A stretch of DNA of 64,000 bases. Origin: Rhodothermales bacterium. GTDB lineage: Bacteria; Bacteroidota; Rhodothermia; Rhodothermales; Bin80. This document shows, piece by piece, positions 1 to 6,708 of the stretch. Every line of letters begins with the position of its first letter. Position 1 is the stretch's first letter. A program made the translations under genes and the position numbers. The notes under the pieces are model-generated. The model saw only the letters and a list, made by a program, of their open reading frames with translations, was not told the origin of the DNA and searched no databases. The stretch covers positions 27,849 through 91,848 of the forward strand of contig JANQES010000119.1 of assembly GCA_028278205.1 (NCBI GenBank), written 5' to 3'.

Positions 1-1
1 G

Positions 2-37
2 ATCCCCTTCTACGTTGGCGATATCGACCCTTTTTAA
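2..37 (+). CDS. C-terminal end of a gene running in from the left edge
   Basis: Frame 2 is open from the window edge to a TAA at 35-37 and would encode the last residues IPFYVGDIDPF. The next gene starts 38 bases later on the same strand, so the two may be co-transcribed. Eleven residues are too few to name a family, and the call rests only on the open frame and its position. Confidence 0.25.
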   Translation: MPFYVGDIDPF

Positions 38-75
38 CGATGTGAGGCCCGGCGCGGCGACGCCGGGACGCCTGT

Positions 76-948
76 ATGAAATATCGCTTCCAGAAATTGT
101 ACGCCGATCTCGTGGCAGAAGATGGAACGGTTTGCATTGTCTACATGGCCGAGACGCATCTTTTCGGAACGATCTATCCGCACGCCGGCCTCGAACTCTA
201 CTGGCCGGACGGACACCATGAAGTGTGCCGGGCTGAATGCTGGAAAGATGCGCCGCCCCGGATGAACCGCTTCTACTTCGACGTGCCGGGCGGCCCGTTC
301 ATCTACGACTTCGACGTCCAACACGCCGACTGGGCGCCGGGCACCGCCCCCGCCGACGGCCTGGACTGGTCCGTGCGTTTTGCGCGGTCGCAGGCCGAGG
401 CGCGCTGGCTGGGCAATCCGGCGCGGCCCCGCCTGTGTGGCGCCGGCTATGCCGACTTCGTAGACCTGCGCCGCCTGCCGCGCAGCCTCGGCCTGCAACG
501 GCTCGACTGGGGCCGCATTCACTGGCCTAACCAGACGACCTTCCTCTTCAACGCCCTCCGCTTCCGCGACGGCGGTGCCTGGCAGCGCATGGCCTGGTGG
601 TCGCCCAACGGGTTTTATGCCTCTGATCACCCCTTCGCCTTCGTCGAAGCCGACGGGGCGATGCATCTGATGCTGCCCGACGAGGTGATCACGCTGAGAC
701 CCGTGCGGGTGCTGCACGAAGGCCCGGCGCTCAACCCGACACGCTTTCCGCATCGTCTAGAACGACTGATCGCACGGGCCGCCGCCGGCCCCGTCCGGGA
801 AACACGATGGCTGAGCCAGGCCGAAGGCTCCCCCCTGACACCCTCCGAGCCGGGATGGGCTATCCACGAACGCGTCTTTTTCGGCGCATCTGCGCAGGAA
901 ACCTTCGCGGAGCATCCAGAGGACAAAAAGAGCATGATCGTTTGGTAA
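76..948 (+). CDS. CrtC-like (carotenoid 1,2-hydratase / AttH-type) protein, uncertain
   Basis: A 290-residue protein without signal peptide or membrane segment. It is rich in Trp, Tyr and His, and its central stretch GYADFVDLRR...LQRLDWGRIHWPN (about 115-155) recalls the GY(H/A)D...WGR core of CrtC/AttH lipocalin-like hydratases, which add water to the end double bond of acyclic carotenoids. The match is weak and made by eye. Such an enzyme would fit a pigmented Rhodothermales organism, but no other carotenoid gene is intact in the window. It ends at 948, and an ATG directly follows at 949, which leads into a broken remnant. The start at 76 is the first ATG of the frame. Confidence 0.5.
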   Translation: MKYRFQKLYADLVAEDGTVCIVYMAETHLFGTIYPHAGLELYWPDGHHEVCRAECWKDAPPRMNRFYFDVPGGPFIYDFDVQHADWAPGTAPADGLDWSVRFARSQAEARWLGNPARPRLCGAGYADFVDLRRLPRSLGLQRLDWGRIHWPNQTTFLFNALRFRDGGAWQRMAWWSPNGFYASDHPFAFVEADGAMHLMLPDEVITLRPVRVLHEGPALNPTRFPHRLERLIARAAAGPVRETRWLSQAEGSPLTPSEPGWAIHERVFFGASAQETFAEHPEDKKSMIVW

Positions 949-1202
949 ATGCGACATTTCCATAAACAAGCGGCTGGGGCCGGCTCTTCGCCCGCGAGAC
1001 CCTGCCAAAGCTAACCCACCTCAAAGTCATCAGCCACGACCACCGGCGCACGGCGCGGCCCAAATTCTGGTGGTTCCCCTACGCCCGCCACCATTTCGAT
1101 CTGACGCTGGCGCTCAACGCCTTCCTCTTCGGCCAGAAAAACACGACCACGCGCCGCCGCCTTGGATCGGCGCTCTGGCGGTACCTTGTGCGCAGAAAGT
1201 GA
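949..1202 (+). pseudogene. remnant of a 3' gene end, frame broken near its start
   Basis: From 966 to a TGA at 1200-1202 one frame reads as convincing protein (NSGWGRLFARETLPKLTHLK..., ending ALWRYLVRRK) but has no usable start codon, because a TAA lies at 963-965. An ATG at 949, touching the stop of the previous gene, opens a different frame that soon stops. The simplest reading is a gene that once followed the CrtC-like gene directly and has lost its middle or suffered a frameshift near 975-985. The surviving C-terminus is basic and aromatic; I do not recognise the family. Confidence 0.35.
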
Positions 1203-1236
1203 CTCGACACCTCGGAACCAAGTGTATCGATTTGAA

Positions 1237-1263
1237 TTTTACACGTGTATTGTACGTGTAAAA
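1237..1263. promoter_or_regulatory. inverted repeat, probable operator of the toxin-antitoxin module
   Basis: Two perfect 10-base arms, TTTTACACGT (1237-1246) and ACGTGTAAAA (1254-1263), are separated by 7 bases and end 12 bases before the antitoxin ATG. The left arm also contains the palindrome TACACGTGTA. Antitoxins of MazE type usually bind such sites to repress their own operon, so autoregulation is the likely role. Local AT-richness contrasts with the surrounding GC-rich DNA. Confidence 0.55.
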
Positions 1264-1275
1264 TGCCCCGACATC

Positions 1276-1578
1276 ATGACAAAAAAGCTTACCATCACCC
1301 TGGATGAGGCCGTTTATGAGGGGCTCTACCGCGTGGTCGGACCTCGGCGCATCAGTCGTTTCATCGAACAACTGGTGCGACCTCACGTCATCGACGAGGA
1401 TCTAGAAGCCGCCTACGCAGAGATGGCACAAGACGAGGAGCGTGAGACAGAGGCCCTCGAATGGTCCGACGCCTTAATCAACGACGTGAGCGATGAAACG
1501 CGGCGAAGTCTGGTGGGTCAATTTCGATCCATCCGTCGGTGGGGAAATCCGGAAGAAGCGTCCGGCGATTTATCGTGA
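1276..1578 (+). CDS. MazE-type antitoxin, C-terminus extended
   Basis: A 100-residue protein starting MTKKLTITLDEAVYEGLYRV, with a ribbon-helix-helix-like N-terminus and an acidic region (EMAQDEERETEALEW) that would wrap the toxin. This pattern, followed by an overlapping gene starting MKRGEVWWVNFDP, is typical of a common MazE/MazF pair. The frame continues about 25 codons into the toxin gene. In the relatives I remember, the antitoxin stops at a TGA overlapping the toxin's GGTGA; here the bases read GGCGA, so the stop appears lost. The start at 1276 fits the operator-like repeat just upstream. Confidence 0.75.
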   Translation: MTKKLTITLDEAVYEGLYRVVGPRRISRFIEQLVRPHVIDEDLEAAYAEMAQDEERETEALEWSDALINDVSDETRRSLVGQFRSIRRWGNPEEASGDLS

Positions 1579-1814
1579 GCAACGATGCCTCCAACCGGCA
1601 TCTGAATCGCGTTCAGGTCGTACCCCTGACGACAAAAACAGGCCGGCTCTTTCCCAGTGAAGTCTACGTCACGTTCAAGGGAACGCATCGAAAAGCAATG
1701 GCCGATCAACTCACCACGGCAAGCAAGCAACGATTGTTAAATAAAGCGGGAGAAATCTCATCCTCCGATATGACGGCTGTCGAGCAAGCAATTCGAACAC
1801 AGCTCGGCCTGTAG
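1493..1814 (+). pseudogene. MazF/PemK-type mRNA interferase, frameshifted
   Basis: Reading starts MKRGEVWWVNFDPSVGGEIR and continues KKRPAI in frame 2, then breaks at the T run of GCGATTTATCG (1566-1574). Dropping one T gives RPAIIVSNDASNRHLNRVQ and the normal MazF continuation VVPLTTKTGRLFPSEVYVT...KAMADQLTT...IRTQLGL to the stop at 1812-1814, a full family-length toxin of about 106 residues. As written, the product would be truncated after roughly 55 residues. This is either a real inactivation, leaving an orphan antitoxin, or a homopolymer sequencing error. The intact enzyme would cut mRNA at specific short sites. Confidence 0.8.
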
Positions 1815-1825
1815 CACTATCCTGT

Positions 1826-2626
1826 ATGCCCTCCCCCGAAGCCCTCAAAGCCTACCTCGACGATCTCGTAGCGCGGTTCGAGCAACCCGCCTTCATCCAG
1901 GACGACCCCATCGCCATCCCGCACGGCTTCGACGACCCGCGTGATCAGGAAGTTATCGGGCTCTACGCAGCGATTCTGGCCTGGGGACGCCGCGCGACGA
2001 TCCTAAAAAAGATGGCCGAACTCTGCGAGCGGATGCGCTATCGCCCCTATCGCTTCGTGAGCGACTTCGACGAGGGCCGCGACGCCGAACGGATCGCCAC
2101 GTTCAAACACCGCACGTTCCAGCCCATCGACGCGTTGTGGTTCACCAAAAACCTGAGCCGGGCGCTGCGCGAGCACGAAACGGTGGAGGCGCTCTTTACC
2201 CGCCACCTGCCCGGCGATGCCGAAGACGTGGGCGCGGCCATCCAGGGCTTCAGCGAGATGATGATGACGATAGCGCCGGAGACGCCGCTGCGGCTGCGCA
2301 AACATCTGGCAAGGCCGGCGTCGGGCAGCGCGTGCAAACGCCTGTGTATGTACCTCCGGTGGATGGTGCGCCCCGGCCCCGTAGATCTGGGCATCTGGCC
2401 GGCCATCCACCCCCGTCAACTCGTCCTCCCGCTCGACGTGCATTCGGCGCGGCAGGCACGCGCGCTGGGGTTGGTCACACGAAAAGCCAACGACTGGCAG
2501 GCCGTCCTCGAATTAACACATCGCTGCCGCCGTCTCTGCACCGACGACCCCACCCGCTACGACTTTGCCTTCTTCGGCGTAGGCGCCTACGGCATGCCGC
2601 TGGATGATCGGTTTATTGAGGGTTGA
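1826..2626 (+). CDS. TIGR02757 (DUF2400) family protein
   Basis: A 266-residue soluble protein with the family's pattern of conserved blocks: QDDPIAIPHGFDDPRDQEVIGLYAAILAWGRR near residues 25-56, KRLCMYLRWMVR near 169-180, and HPRQLVLPLDVHSARQARALGLV near 192-214. The length matches the family. The last blocks resemble helix-hairpin-helix DNA glycosylase-like folds, but no activity is established to my knowledge. The gene starts 11 bases after the broken toxin, so it could share its transcript. The next gene is convergent. Confidence 0.85.
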   Translation: MPSPEALKAYLDDLVARFEQPAFIQDDPIAIPHGFDDPRDQEVIGLYAAILAWGRRATILKKMAELCERMRYRPYRFVSDFDEGRDAERIATFKHRTFQPIDALWFTKNLSRALREHETVEALFTRHLPGDAEDVGAAIQGFSEMMMTIAPETPLRLRKHLARPASGSACKRLCMYLRWMVRPGPVDLGIWPAIHPRQLVLPLDVHSARQARALGLVTRKANDWQAVLELTHRCRRLCTDDPTRYDFAFFGVGAYGMPLDDRFIEG

Positions 2627-2669
2627 TTTGACAGGAGGGTGGCTCACATGAGTCCTGTCTCTACGTCGT

Positions 2670-3170
2670 CTACCCGCGCGAATCGAGCTTGTCGCCGAGG
2701 CGGCGGTAGCTGCGGTCGAAATAGACGAGGGGCGATCCTTCGACGCCTGCCTGGATGTCGAGAACCTGGCCGACGACGAGGGTGTGATCGCCGGCGGGGT
2801 GGTTGGCGTAGTGGGTGCAGAAGAAGATGGCGAGGGCGTCTTCGAGGATGGGGGTGCCGTTGGCGTCGAGGCTGTAGGGGATCGTGGCGAACTGCTCCTG
2901 GCCGCTGCGGTCCGGAATGGCAAAATTGTTCGAGAGTGGGGCCTGCCGGTCCGAGAGGAGATGCACCACAAAATGCTCGACACTGGTGATCAGGTCGTGC
3001 ATCTGCGCGTCGAGCGCCACGTTGAAAGAAATCAGCGGCGGGTCGAGCGAGACACTCGTGAACGACCCGACGGTCATCCCGCGCATCTCATCCGGCCCGG
3101 CGGCCGTCACGACGGTGACGGGCGAAGGCACCCGGCGCATCGTCACCCGAAGTTTATCCCCGTCGATCAT
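2670..3170 (-). CDS. flavin reductase-like domain protein
   Basis: A 166-residue protein of the FMN-binding flavin reductase-like fold. The N-terminal block RRVPSPVTVVTAAGPDEMRGMTVGSFTSVSLDPPLISFNV carries the hallmark PxxVxVVT...GMTxxSFxSVSLxPPLxSF pattern (about 12-50), and the C-terminal block ends in PLVYFDRSYRRLG. Such proteins reduce free FMN/FAD with NAD(P)H and often feed a two-component monooxygenase; no partner oxygenase is nearby. Cytosolic, with no signal peptide. It lies upstream of the TIGR02757 gene in convergent orientation and downstream of dnaJ with a word-repeat hairpin between. Confidence 0.88.
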   Translation of the reverse strand: MIDGDKLRVTMRRVPSPVTVVTAAGPDEMRGMTVGSFTSVSLDPPLISFNVALDAQMHDLITSVEHFVVHLLSDRQAPLSNNFAIPDRSGQEQFATIPYSLDANGTPILEDALAIFFCTHYANHPAGDHTLVVGQVLDIQAGVEGSPLVYFDRSYRRLGDKLDSRG

Positions 3171-3181
3171 CGCTGGTTTGT

Positions 3182-3303
3182 GTTTAGTGTTTCAGTGTTA
3201 TGGTGTTGTGGTGTTATGGTGTTATGGTGTTATAGTGTTTTAGTGCGCTTTCACCATAACACTAAAACACTATAACACCGTAACACTAAAACACCATAAA
3301 AAC
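3182..3303. repeat. octamer word repeat, GTGTTATG family, inverted
   Basis: About seven tandem variants of the 8-base word GTTATGGT / GTTTTAGT occupy 3182-3245 and are followed, after GTGCGCTTTCA, by the reverse-complement words (CATAACAC, TAAAACAC) to 3303. The whole stretch can fold into a long imperfect hairpin. The same word family recurs at 8736-8815, 45570-45657, 48898-48977 and 59941-60035. It separates dnaJ from the flavin reductase gene. Confidence 0.85.
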
Positions 3304-3363
3304 AGAACGGCACGCCTCCAACGGAGAGGCATGCCGCCGTGTTTCGGAAGCCGGGCACAGCGC

Positions 3364-4536
3364 TTACGTAAAGACATCCTTGACCCGGCTGAAGAAAGAT
3401 TTGCGGCCTTCTTCGAGGTCCGGCTTGGGTTCGAACGAAGGCGAAGTGCGCAATTTTTCAAGGATGTCGCGCTCCTCGTCGGTCAGCGCGCGCGGTGTCC
3501 AGACGTGGATGCGGATGAGTTGATCGCCTTTGCGGTTGCTGTTGAGTTCGGGCAGGCCGCGTCCGCGCATCCGGAGGATCTTGCCCGGCTGGGTGCCGGC
3601 ATCGATCTGGATGCGCGCGCGCCCTTTGAGCGTAGGCACCTCCACCTCCGTGCCGAGGGCGGCATCAGGGAACGAGATGAAACAGTCGTGATAGATATCG
3701 ACGCCGTCGCGGACGAAGTCGTCGCTGGGCACTTCTTCGATCTCGATGCGGAGGTCGCCGGGGGCGCCGCCCCGGATGCCGGCGTTGCCGCCGCCACGCA
3801 TACTGAGGTAGTTACCCTCGACGACGCCGGGCGGCACCGACACGGTGATGGTCTCTTCGCCCTTGGCGCGGCCTTGCCCGCCGCAGGTGCTGCATTTTTG
3901 TTGGATAATCTGCCCTTCGCCCATACACGTCGGGCAGGTCTGCACGCTGACGATCTGGCCCAGGACCGTCTGCCGGGCCTGACGGATTTCGCCGACGCCG
4001 TTGCACGTGGTACACGAGGCATAGCCGCCGCTGCCGCCTTCGGCCCCGCTGCCGCTGCACGTCTCGCACTGGACAAACTTACGGACCTTGATCTTTTTAT
4101 CGGTCCCCTCGGCGATCTCTTCGAGCGTCAGGGGCAGTTGGATGCGCAGGGCTTCGCCCCGGCGGCCCCGGCTGCGTTGCCGCGCGCGGGTGCGCCCGCC
4201 GCCGCCGCCGAAGAAATCTTCGAAGATGCTGCCGCCCCCCCCACCGCCGAAGATGTCGCTGAAAGCGCTGAAGATGTCGTTGATGTCCTGGAAGCCCGCG
4301 CCGCCGCCGACCCCGTTACGCACGCCGGCATGCCCGAACCGGTCATAGCGCGCCCGCTTGTTGGCGTCGGAGAGCACCTCGTAGGCTTCGGCGGCCTCTT
4401 TGAAGTTGGCTTCGGCTTCTTTATCGCCGGGGTTGCGGTCGGGGTGATACTTGAGCGCCTGCTTGCGATAGGCTTTCTTCAACACCTCCGGCGAGGCATC
4501 CCGTTCAACACCCAGTATTTCGTAGTAATCTCTCAT
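3364..4536 (-). CDS. dnaJ: chaperone DnaJ (Hsp40)
   Basis: A complete 390-residue class A J-protein. The J domain (1-65) starts MRDYYEILGVERDA and holds the HPD motif in KYHPDRNPGD. A Gly/Phe-rich segment follows (about 75-115, GGGAGFQDIND...GGGGGG). Then come four zinc-finger repeats, CETCSGSG, CTTCNGVG, CPTCMGEG and CSTCGGQG (about 155-220), and the C-terminal client-binding and dimer region. It stimulates the DnaK ATPase and hands over unfolded proteins. It is third in the run hrcA-grpE-dnaJ; a word-repeat hairpin lies between grpE and dnaJ. dnaK is not in the window. Confidence 0.97.
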   Translation of the reverse strand: MRDYYEILGVERDASPEVLKKAYRKQALKYHPDRNPGDKEAEANFKEAAEAYEVLSDANKRARYDRFGHAGVRNGVGGGAGFQDINDIFSAFSDIFGGGGGGSIFEDFFGGGGGRTRARQRSRGRRGEALRIQLPLTLEEIAEGTDKKIKVRKFVQCETCSGSGAEGGSGGYASCTTCNGVGEIRQARQTVLGQIVSVQTCPTCMGEGQIIQQKCSTCGGQGRAKGEETITVSVPPGVVEGNYLSMRGGGNAGIRGGAPGDLRIEIEEVPSDDFVRDGVDIYHDCFISFPDAALGTEVEVPTLKGRARIQIDAGTQPGKILRMRGRGLPELNSNRKGDQLIRIHVWTPRALTDEERDILEKLRTSPSFEPKPDLEEGRKSFFSRVKDVFT

Positions 4537-4541
4537 GGTTT

Positions 4542-4619
4542 GTCACTGGTCACTGGTCATGAGTCACTGGTCACTGGTCATTAGAAAAAACCAGTGACCA
4601 GTGACTCATGACCCATGAC
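4542..4619. repeat. heptamer word repeat, GTCACTG family, inverted
   Basis: Six tandem 7-base words (GTCACTG, GTCACTG, GTCATGA, GTCACTG, GTCACTG, GTCATTA) at 4542-4583 face their reverse complements (CCAGTGACCAGTGACTCATGAC...) at 4590-4619 across a short A-run. The resulting hairpin lies inside the heat-shock operon, between grpE and dnaJ, and would be transcribed. Confidence 0.85.
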
Positions 4620-4637
4620 GGCGAGCGCAGCGAGCCC

Positions 4638-5318
4638 TCAAGCCGCCACGATGACTTTGGAATGACGCAACACCCGGTCGCCCAGACGATAGCCGCGTTG
4701 TATTTCCTGCAAGACGATGCCCGGTGCCGTGCCGTCGGGGGCCGGCATTTGCATCATCGCCTCGTGCAGATGTTCGTCGAAGGGTTGCCCTACGGCTTCG
4801 ATGTATTCTACGCCGAGTTTCTTGAGCGCTTCGGCAAAATTCTTATACACCAGATCGACGCCCTCTTTGAGCGCCTTGTAGGCCGGGCCGGGCGTCTCCT
4901 GCTGCTCTACCTGCTCCGACGCATCGAGCGACCGGCGGAAGTCATCGAGCACAGTGAGCATCGGTTCGATGACGGGGATGCGCGCGCGCTGCGCCCATTC
5001 GGCCCGCTCGCGCTCGGTCCGGCGGCGAAAATTCTGATATTCGGCAGCCTGACGCAGCAGTTGGTCTTTCGTCTTGCGCAGTTCGTCCGCGAGTTGCTCA
5101 AGCGGGTCTACCGGCTGAGCCGGGGGCGGTGCCTCGTCGGTAGCTTCTGCTTCGGCAACAGCCGCTTCTTCGGAAACCGCTGTTTCGGAGGGGGCCGCTT
5201 CGGAGGACGCTGTTTCGGAAGCCGCTGCTTCGGAGGATGCCTGTGCCGGCTCGGCTGCAAGCTCATCGGCGGCGGCTTCGGCCTCGTTCATCTGCCCGTT
5301 AACGTCTTTTTTACCCAT
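4638..5318 (-). CDS. grpE: nucleotide exchange factor GrpE
   Basis: A 226-residue protein. Residues 1-75 are a low-complexity, Ala/Ser/Glu-rich acidic tail built from short SE-A-A-SET repeats, longer than in most GrpE proteins. The conserved long helix follows (LADELRKTKDQLLRQAAEYQNFRRRTERER, about 77-110), and the beta-wing domain at the end contains VGQPFDEHLHEAMMQMP and GYRLGDRVLRHSKVIVA. It releases ADP from DnaK. It starts 28 bases after hrcA ends, which fits one transcript. Confidence 0.96.
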   Translation of the reverse strand: MGKKDVNGQMNEAEAAADELAAEPAQASSEAAASETASSEAAPSETAVSEEAAVAEAEATDEAPPPAQPVDPLEQLADELRKTKDQLLRQAAEYQNFRRRTERERAEWAQRARIPVIEPMLTVLDDFRRSLDASEQVEQQETPGPAYKALKEGVDLVYKNFAEALKKLGVEYIEAVGQPFDEHLHEAMMQMPAPDGTAPGIVLQEIQRGYRLGDRVLRHSKVIVAA

Positions 5319-5346
5319 TTATCAGGAGGCTGTTATCGTGTTCTTT

Positions 5347-6426
5347 TTAACTGGGAGTATCGAGAAAAGGATTGTTCAACAGCATGGCCATGTTCTCGAC
5401 CAGCGCCACGACCCGTTCGTAATCCATCCGCATCGGACCGAGGATGCCTACGGTGCCGACGGTCTCGCCGACCTGATACTGCGCCGTGACAATCGAGTAT
5501 TTCTCAGCCTTCTCGTCGCTGTTCTCGCTGCCGATGCTCACAACAGCCTGCCCCAACGCCGCAGACGGCTCGGTATGCTGCTCTTCGAATAGCTGGACGA
5601 TATAGCCTTCGTTCTCGATCAATTCGATCAGACGGCGCACGTCCTCGGTCTCTTGAAATTCGGGTTGGGTGAGCAGTTGCTGGGCGCCGCCGTGGCTCAG
5701 GCGTCCCTCTGCCGGCTCGCTGAACAACATCGCCGACTCGCTCAAGATCAAGCGGACGATGCCGGTGCGGTCGTCGTCGAGGTCGCGGGTGCGGCGGGCG
5801 CAGGAGCGGCGGATCTCTTCGAGGCGCAGACCGCTGAGCCGTTCGTTGAGAATCGCCACGATGCGGTCGAGGTCGCGGCGTTTGAACGTCACTTCCATCT
5901 CGAAGATGATCGTCTTGACCAACCCGCTGCGGACGCTGATGACGATCATGACCCGCGACGAAGACAACGGCACCACCTCAAGCCGTTCGAGCACGCCGGT
6001 CGAAAGCCGGGGGCTGAGCACCACGCCGAAGAGGTTCGACATCCGGCCCAACAGGCGCGAACTCTGCCGAAACAGCTCGTCGGTGTCGCCCATGAGTTGG
6101 TCGAGCTTAGCCTTGAGCAACCGCTTTTCGGGGACGGTCAGCTCCGGCATATCCATCAACTCATCGACGAAGGCGCGGTAGCCCAACTGCGTGGGCATCC
6201 GGCCTGCCGAGGTATAGGGATGGCGGAGGTAGCCGAGCTCCTCCAGGTCGCTCATCGTATTGCGGATGGAGGCCGGGCTGAGTCCGAGCGGATAGTGCTT
6301 CGCCAGCGTCCGCGAGCCGACCGGCCCGGCAGTATCGATAAAGCTCCGCACGATCAGGCGCAGGATCATCTGCTCCCGTTCACTCAAAGGGCTCGATGAC
6401 TGGTATGTCGATCTAGAATCCTTCAC
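5347..6426 (-). CDS. hrcA: heat-inducible transcription repressor HrcA
   Basis: A 359-residue protein of normal HrcA length. The winged-helix N-terminus shows LRLIVRSFIDTAGPVGSRTLAKHYPLGLSPASIRNTMSDLEELGYLRHPYTSAGRMPT, which is the family's diagnostic block. The GAF-like central domain and the C-terminal block VGTVGILGPMRMDYERVVALVENMA follow. HrcA represses chaperone genes at CIRCE operators. I found no canonical CIRCE (TTAGCACTC-N9-GAGTGCTAA) in the 280 bases upstream. The gene heads the hrcA-grpE-dnaJ run. Confidence 0.97.
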   Translation of the reverse strand: MKDSRSTYQSSSPLSEREQMILRLIVRSFIDTAGPVGSRTLAKHYPLGLSPASIRNTMSDLEELGYLRHPYTSAGRMPTQLGYRAFVDELMDMPELTVPEKRLLKAKLDQLMGDTDELFRQSSRLLGRMSNLFGVVLSPRLSTGVLERLEVVPLSSSRVMIVISVRSGLVKTIIFEMEVTFKRRDLDRIVAILNERLSGLRLEEIRRSCARRTRDLDDDRTGIVRLILSESAMLFSEPAEGRLSHGGAQQLLTQPEFQETEDVRRLIELIENEGYIVQLFEEQHTEPSAALGQAVVSIGSENSDEKAEKYSIVTAQYQVGETVGTVGILGPMRMDYERVVALVENMAMLLNNPFLDTPS

Positions 6427-6488
6427 GATAGCTGCTCTTTAGCAAAAGCCTTGCCGCGCCGGATAAAATAGGACGAAACGGCAGAGCG

Positions 6489-6535
6489 TGCCAGCCTGAT
6501 CATAGCCGGCCCTGCCGTCTCGGTCATCCTGGCAG
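6489..6535. promoter_or_regulatory. possible regulatory palindromes upstream of hrcA
   Basis: The spacer upstream of hrcA holds TGCCAG (6489-6494) facing CTGGCA (6529-6534), and CTGCC (6512-6516) facing GGCAG (6531-6535). These are the only clear dyad symmetries between hrcA and the next gene apart from the terminator at 6626. They might form a heat-shock control site in place of CIRCE. This is weak, pattern-only evidence. Confidence 0.2.
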
Positions 6536-6625
6536 AATTTCGTGTCACGTTTCACGATCCAGAATCATACCCCGCCGCCATCGACGTAGTTTCGCTGCGC
6601 AGACGCCGGATTCTTCTAAGCACAG

Positions 6626-6659
6626 AAAAGCACCGCCCTGCATGCAGAACGGTGCTTTT
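6626..6659 (-). terminator. rho-independent terminator after the Arg-rich exported protein gene
   Basis: Perfect 10-base arms AAAAGCACCG (6626-6635) and CGGTGCTTTT (6650-6659) with a 14-base loop. It lies 50 bases beyond the stop of the minus-strand gene ending at 6709, so it most likely ends that transcript. The flanking A and T runs would allow function in both directions. Confidence 0.8.
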
Positions 6660-6708
6660 CAAGCAAGACAACTTCGGTGAGACTCACACCCACCCTGCCT
6701 TATTTATC

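Noticed and set aside
3182..3303. Repeat array that might be taken for a CRISPR
   Set aside because: The units are 7-8 bases, degenerate and inverted, with no unique spacers and no cas genes anywhere in the window.
5347..6426. Hope of a CIRCE operator in or near hrcA
   Set aside because: No TTAGCACTC...GAGTGCTAA match was found by eye on either strand between 6400 and 6710.
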